From JBEKDJ01 sp050014415 (lineage in GTDB: Bacteria; Desulfobacterota; BSN033; UBA1163), in NCBI GenBank assembly GCA_050014415.1, contig JBEKDJ010000008.1, forward strand, positions 1-34,709: a DNA stretch of 34,709 bases, read 5' to 3'. The notes below the pieces were generated by a model, which was not told the DNA's origin, ran no database searches, and saw nothing but the letters and a program-made list of their open reading frames with translations. Each line of letters begins with the position of its first letter. Within the stretch, counting starts at the first letter, position 1. Positions 30,675 to 34,709 of the stretch are shown one piece after another. The position numbers and the translations under genes are program-made.

Positions 30675-31418
30675 ATGGATCTGAATATGCCACTTCTTGA
30701 AATAGACAGTGTTAGTAAGTCATTTGGCGGGGTGATGGCTGTCAATCGTGTCAGCCTCACCCTCGACCAGGGTGAGATAGTAGGACTCATCGGGCCCAAC
30801 GGGGCCGGCAAAAGCACTCTGTTCAATCTGATAAGCGGGATCGACAAGCCCAATAGAGGCAGGATAAGGTTCGATGGTAGGGACATAACCGTTACAGCAC
30901 CTGACGAAATTTGCCGGTACGGTATAGCGAGGACCTTTCAGCTGGTAAGGCCGTTCAACCAACTGAGTCCCCTGGAAAACGTTATGGTGGGTAGAATCTT
31001 TGGTAGTGTGCCGGCGCGAAGTTTGAGACAAGCCCGTCTGGAATCGGAAGAGATTCTATCCCTTACGGGTCTGGCGAGCAAACGGGTCAAGATGGCAGGA
31101 ATGCTCGGCCTGGTTGACCGTAAGCGATTAGAGATTGCCCGGGCCTTGGCAACCAGGCCCAAGCTATTACTCCTTGATGAAATGATGGCTGGGCTCAACC
31201 TCACTGAAATAAACGCTGCGATAGCCCTCATAAAGAGTATCAGGGACTCCGGGATAAGCCTGATCGTGGTTGAGCATGTAATGAAAGTGATTCTTAATAT
31301 TTCGGACCGGGTGGTTGTGATAAAGGCAGGGGAAAAGATAGCCGATGGCTCACCCCAGGAAGTGGCAAGCGATCCCCAGGTGATCGAGGCCTATTTGGGG
31401 AAAGGGAACGTGTGTTAG
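30675..31418 (+). CDS. livG: ABC transporter ATP-binding protein, LivG type
   Basis: 247 residues from the ATG at 30675 (the GTG at 30606 adds 23 residues of unlikely sequence; an ATG at 30687 is also possible). Walker A is GPNGAGKST, Walker B LLLLDEMMAGL, and the H-loop VVEHVM. The signature, normally LPYGxQRRLEIARAL in this subfamily, is degenerate here: GLVDRKRLEIARALA. It energises transport with LivF. The stop overlaps the GTG of livF. Confidence 0.9.
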   Translation: MDLNMPLLEIDSVSKSFGGVMAVNRVSLTLDQGEIVGLIGPNGAGKSTLFNLISGIDKPNRGRIRFDGRDITVTAPDEICRYGIARTFQLVRPFNQLSPLENVMVGRIFGSVPARSLRQARLESEEILSLTGLASKRVKMAGMLGLVDRKRLEIARALATRPKLLLLDEMMAGLNLTEINAAIALIKSIRDSGISLIVVEHVMKVILNISDRVVVIKAGEKIADGSPQEVASDPQVIEAYLGKGNVC

Positions 31419-32140
31419 AGATCAGCCACATCGATGTATTTTACGGCGACCTTCAGGCGTTATGGGATGTGTCAATGACGATCGATGAGGGAAAGATAGT
31501 GACTCTTGTCGGCTCCAACGGTGCCGGTAAGAGCACCCTCATGCTCTCCATCTCAGGGCTTATCAAGCATAAAACTGGGAGCATTCGTTTTGAGGGGATA
31601 CGCTTGGATAGATTACCTTCTTACCGGAGAGTGGAACAGGGCATTTCTATGGTTCCTGAGGGGAGAAGGCTATTCCCTCAGATGACAGTGCTGGAGAACC
31701 TGGAAGTGGGTGCTTCCATTAAAGCAGCCAGAAAAGTAAGGTTGGATACTCTCAACTGGATTTGTGAACTTTTTCCGATTTTAAGAGAGAGGAAGAAACA
31801 AAGAGCGGGGACATTAAGCGGTGGAGAGCAGCAGATGTTAGCCATAGGCAGGGTACTCATGTCCCGGCCAAGGCTACTCCTGATTGATGAGATGTCTCTG
31901 GGCTTAAGCCCACTCTTGGTTCAAGAAATCTCTCGGGTGATTAAAGATATAAATAAATCGAGAAAGCTCACCATTCTCCTGGTGGAGCAGGATGTTCAAC
32001 TCGCCTTGTCGCTTGCTGACTGGGGCTACATTATCGAGAACGGCCGCATTGTAGGCCAGGGCGAGGCCAGAGAGCTTCTGTGCAGTGAGGAGGTCAAAGA
32101 GGCCTATCTGGGCATGGGGCTAGCAGGAAAGGTGGGCTAA
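31412..32140 (+). CDS. livF: ABC transporter ATP-binding protein, LivF type
   Basis: 242 residues, GTG start overlapping the livG stop by 7 bp, so translation is coupled. Walker A is GSNGAGKST, signature LSGGEQQMLAIGRVLM, Walker B LLLIDEMSLGLSP, then LVEQD. All the LivF landmarks are intact, including the MVPEGRRLFPQMTVLENLEV segment (about 73-92). Confidence 0.93.
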   Translation: MLEISHIDVFYGDLQALWDVSMTIDEGKIVTLVGSNGAGKSTLMLSISGLIKHKTGSIRFEGIRLDRLPSYRRVEQGISMVPEGRRLFPQMTVLENLEVGASIKAARKVRLDTLNWICELFPILRERKKQRAGTLSGGEQQMLAIGRVLMSRPRLLLIDEMSLGLSPLLVQEISRVIKDINKSRKLTILLVEQDVQLALSLADWGYIIENGRIVGQGEARELLCSEEVKEAYLGMGLAGKVG

Positions 32141-32145
32141 ACCGA

Positions 32146-33024
32146 GTGAATGCGGTCATCCAGACTGTCTTGATTGGAATTGTAGTTGGAGCGTTATACG
32201 GGCTGGTAGCCCTCGGTTTCGGCCTGATCATGGGTGTGATGAAATTCGTTAATATTGCCCATGGCAGTTTCATCATTATTGGCGGTTACGTTGCCTACTG
32301 GCTCTTCACGCTCTTGGGCATAGACCCCTACCTGTCTATCCCCGCGGTAATGCTTGTCATGTTCGCTATGGGGCTGATTCTGTACTGGCTCCTGTTCTCA
32401 CCGCTTCTCAAATACCCGCGTGCCGAGATGCGGCTCGACAAGTCGCTGTTAATTACCTTTGGTGCTACGTGGATACTTGACAATACCGTCACGGTGCTCT
32501 GGACTCCCGACACCAGGAGCATAGTCACTTCCTACACCGGAAGCACTATCGATATTCTCGGGGCCAAACTGGGTCTTACCGGTCTTGCCGGCATTATCCT
32601 TGCCGTCCTGGTCGCAGTGGTCCTGCATGTTCTCCTCACCAGAACCTACTTCGGCAAGCACGTCCGGGCAGCGACCGAGGATTCGGGGGCAGCCAGCTTA
32701 AGTGGGGTCAATGTGCAGGGCACCTACCTGATTTCCTGCGGTATTGCCACAGCTCTAGCCGGTGTGGCAGGGGTGGTGATTGTCTCCAGTTACTCCATTA
32801 CCCCGAGCGGAGGCCTCAACTGGTTGCTCACCGCCATGGTAGTCATCGTCCTAGCCGGTGAGGAGAACATTACCTACATACTCCCTGCAGGACTGATTCT
32901 GGGCTTGGTGCAATCAATCAGTACCCTCTTTGTGAGCCCTGCCTACCAGCAACCCATTGCGCTCATCATATTTATACTGGTCCTTATGTTCCGGCCTAAC
33001 GGACTATTTGCGAGAAGGAGATAA
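32146..33024 (+). CDS. livH: Branched-chain amino acid-type ABC permease, LivH type
   Basis: 292 residues, GTG start 5 bp after the livF stop. About eight transmembrane helices (VIQTVLIGIVVGALYGLVAL at 4-23; GLVQSISTLFVSPAYQQPIA and LIIFILVLMFRPNGLFARRR at the end). The GALYGLVALGFGLIMGVMKF and NIAHGSFIIIGGYVAYW segments are typical of LivH. It forms the membrane path with LivM; the substrate is probably the one bound by the 29376 protein. Confidence 0.92.
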   Translation: MNAVIQTVLIGIVVGALYGLVALGFGLIMGVMKFVNIAHGSFIIIGGYVAYWLFTLLGIDPYLSIPAVMLVMFAMGLILYWLLFSPLLKYPRAEMRLDKSLLITFGATWILDNTVTVLWTPDTRSIVTSYTGSTIDILGAKLGLTGLAGIILAVLVAVVLHVLLTRTYFGKHVRAATEDSGAASLSGVNVQGTYLISCGIATALAGVAGVVIVSSYSITPSGGLNWLLTAMVVIVLAGEENITYILPAGLILGLVQSISTLFVSPAYQQPIALIIFILVLMFRPNGLFARRR

Positions 33025-33032
33025 GAGCACGG

Positions 33033-34010
33033 ATGGCAGCTAACTGGAAGAAGCTATTGGCGTCAGGGGTTATCCTGGCCCTCCTCTTCGTCCTGCCCCT
33101 GGTGATGAACTTAGGGAGCAATGTGATGAACCTCATGGTGACGCTCTTCATCTATATCATCCTTTCTCAAAGCTGGAACCTCATAGGGGGGTATACGGGG
33201 CAGGTGAACCTCGGCATTGTGGCCTTCTTCGGTGTAAGCACCATAGTCACCCATTTCCTCTGGAAAGCAGGTCTCCTCATCTATTTTGCCATATCAGCGG
33301 GAAGCTTATCCGCCGTGATTCTTGCCGCACTTATCGGTCTTCCTACGCTCAGGCTGCGGGGGATGTATTTTGCCGTCGGGACTCTCGCACTTGCCCAGGC
33401 GGCCCAGACCATAGTCGCCAACATCTTCACCAGGTCGGTTTCCATGCCGGGGAACTTTGCGACAACGTATAGCCTTACTCCCCGGTATTACCTGGGATTG
33501 CTTCTGGTGGTCATCGCCATGGTGGTGGTCTTTTTGGCCACCCGCTCCAAGGTCGGTCTCGCGATGGTTGCGATCCGCGATGATGAGCAGGCAGCCCTGG
33601 TAACCGGCGTCAAGGTATTCAAATACAAAGTCATCGCCCTCCTGATCAGCGCCGTCCTAGCTGGCCTGGCGGGTGGTCTCTATGCGTTCGTGCGGCTTTC
33701 GTTTTGGCAGATCTCGATTGTTTTCAGTCCCTCATGGACCTTCGACGCGCTGCTAGCGGTTATTATTGGTGGTGCCGGTACACTCGTTGGACCTGTTGTA
33801 GGGAGCATTTTTCTTGTCGTCCTCTCTGAAATATTTGCCAACACCTTAGGGCAGGCCCACCTCATCATCTTCGGTTTCCTCTTCATCCTGGTGGTCCTCT
33901 TCCTGCCGCAAGGACTGATGGGCGGAGTGGATCTGATGCGCACCCGGATGTATCGTACGTGGCAAAGTGTTCAAAAAGCCACAGGAGGTCTGAAGGACAT
34001 AGTACTCTAA
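33033..34010 (+). CDS. livM: Branched-chain amino acid-type ABC permease, LivM type
   Basis: 325 residues, ATG 8 bp after the livH stop. Hydrophobic throughout with LivM landmarks: SQSWNLIGGYTGQVNLGIVA (46-65), LRGMYFAVGTLALAQAAQTI, GLAMVAIRDDEQAALVTGVK and GAGTLVGPVVGSIFLVVLSE. It ends in a short cytosolic tail (GGVDLMRTRMYRTWQ). It completes the set substrate-binding protein, LivG, LivF, LivH, LivM in one direction behind the sigma-54 promoter. Confidence 0.92.
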   Translation: MAANWKKLLASGVILALLFVLPLVMNLGSNVMNLMVTLFIYIILSQSWNLIGGYTGQVNLGIVAFFGVSTIVTHFLWKAGLLIYFAISAGSLSAVILAALIGLPTLRLRGMYFAVGTLALAQAAQTIVANIFTRSVSMPGNFATTYSLTPRYYLGLLLVVIAMVVVFLATRSKVGLAMVAIRDDEQAALVTGVKVFKYKVIALLISAVLAGLAGGLYAFVRLSFWQISIVFSPSWTFDALLAVIIGGAGTLVGPVVGSIFLVVLSEIFANTLGQAHLIIFGFLFILVVLFLPQGLMGGVDLMRTRMYRTWQSVQKATGGLKDIVL

Positions 34011-34055
34011 AATAATCTCAGTGCTCAGGTTTATTTTTTAACTTAACCGGAAAAT

Positions 34056-34709
34056 ATGCAAAAGAGGATTAAAATAACTCAGAAAGAAAAGATTATCGGC
34101 TTATCATGCGGTAGAGTAAACGGCAACAGTGAGATTCTCTTAAAGGAAGCTCTGATGGGAGCGGAGGAGATTGGAGTGGAATCAGAAATTATCCGTGCCA
34201 TGGAGCTAAGGGTAAAACCATGCACGGGTTGTGAAGCGACGATGATGTGGAATGGATTCTAGAAAAGGTTCTTTTGGGAGATCATGGGTTAATCGTTAGT
34301 ACTCCTGTTTATCATTTACGGGCAAACTCGCATTTTGAAATCATCAACGAAAGAATGCTACCCGTCATGTTCAGGAATCCGGGGATCCTGAAAAAGACAA
34401 GAGTGGGAGCCATCATTTCCGTCGGCGGGGGGGAGCCTGAGTGGACCCCCTTAGGTCTCACATCCGCCAACATCTTTGTCCAGCACACCCGAAAGCTCGC
34501 CGATCAGATACAGGTGAATTTCGTCGGGCGCCCGGGCGCTGTTTTGGCGAGACCGGAGTACCTCGAGCGAGCCAGAGAATTAGGACGAAGAGTGGCCAGA
34601 GCAATGATGGTACCGATTGAAGAAGTGAAATATATGGGTGAAGACAAAGATGTAGCCTGTCCGGTCTGCCACTGCAACATTCTGCAGGTCTTTGAGAAAT
34701 TGCCGGATG
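34056..34709 (+). pseudogene. NADPH-dependent FMN reductase/flavodoxin-like gene, frameshifted and cut by the window end
   Basis: The first frame (34056-34262) begins MQKRIKITQKEKIIGLSCGR and reaches the active-site-like segment KPCTGCE, then stops at TAG. A second frame, open from 34235, continues the same protein (DDVEWILEKVLLGDHGLIVS at 34241-34300, TPVYHLRANSHFEI, GAIISVGGGEPEW, RARELGRRVARAMMVPIEEV, CPVCHC) to the window end. The join loses family sequence between CxxC and DD, so there is a deletion or frameshift near 34230-34245, or a sequencing error. The C-terminal CPVCHC is a metal-like pair. Confidence 0.65.

Overview
The window looks like a chromosome segment of an anaerobic deltaproteobacterium-like organism (Desulfobacterota, possibly Syntrophobacteria-like). 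This is inferred from gene content and protein flavour (tig-clpP-clpX, a GH57 glucanotransferase, an SPL-family radical SAM protein, many Liv-type and sigma-54 genes), not from a marker gene.

Region 1 (1-3194) is housekeeping: the 3' part of tig, then clpP and clpX on the plus strand, then tRNA-Val(TAC) and tRNA-Asp(GTC) behind a clear sigma-70 promoter.

Region 2 (3148-15683) is a 12.5-kb integrated element. It sits in the 3' end of tRNA-Asp and is bounded by a 47-bp perfect direct repeat of the tRNA 3' half. Nearly all of its genes lie on the minus strand. It carries a tyrosine integrase beside attL, a second XerC/D-like recombinase, several tiny HTH and zinc-ribbon-like proteins, and phage remnants: a tape-measure C-terminus without a start codon, a lambda gpI-like tail protein, and a terminase N-terminus cut before its ATPase site. 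It also has a winged-helix (possible replication) protein next to four iterons with 22-bp phasing, a three-way-junction inverted-repeat structure, and an apparently independent ~133-nt structured RNA with its own promoter and terminator. It looks like a reduced, satellite-like prophage or phage-plasmid derivative.

Region 3 (15684-21672) is chromosomal again: GH57 4-alpha-glucanotransferase, a Rho-N-domain small protein, a GT2 glycosyltransferase, a ParB-N-domain protein and an SPL-family radical SAM protein. Degenerate inverted-repeat elements separate the last genes.

Region 4 (21673-34709) is a catabolic island. An XRE-cupin regulator is followed by a cyclase-family hydrolase, an SDR, a 3-hydroxyacyl-CoA-dehydrogenase-family enzyme, a BKACE-family enzyme and a DAPG/phloretin-hydrolase-family protein. 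A convergent GAF-sigma-54 activator follows, then a full Liv-type ABC transporter behind a near-consensus sigma-54 promoter. The four enzymes match, class for class, the anaerobic phloroglucinol pathway: reductase, dihydrophloroglucinol cyclohydrolase, 3-hydroxy-5-oxohexanoate dehydrogenase and triacetate acetoacetate-lyase. The PhlG-like hydrolase would feed phloroglucinol in by C-C cleavage of acyl-phloroglucinols, and the transporter would import the substrate. This assignment is inferred from family and order. The window ends in a frameshifted NADPH-dependent FMN reductase-like gene.
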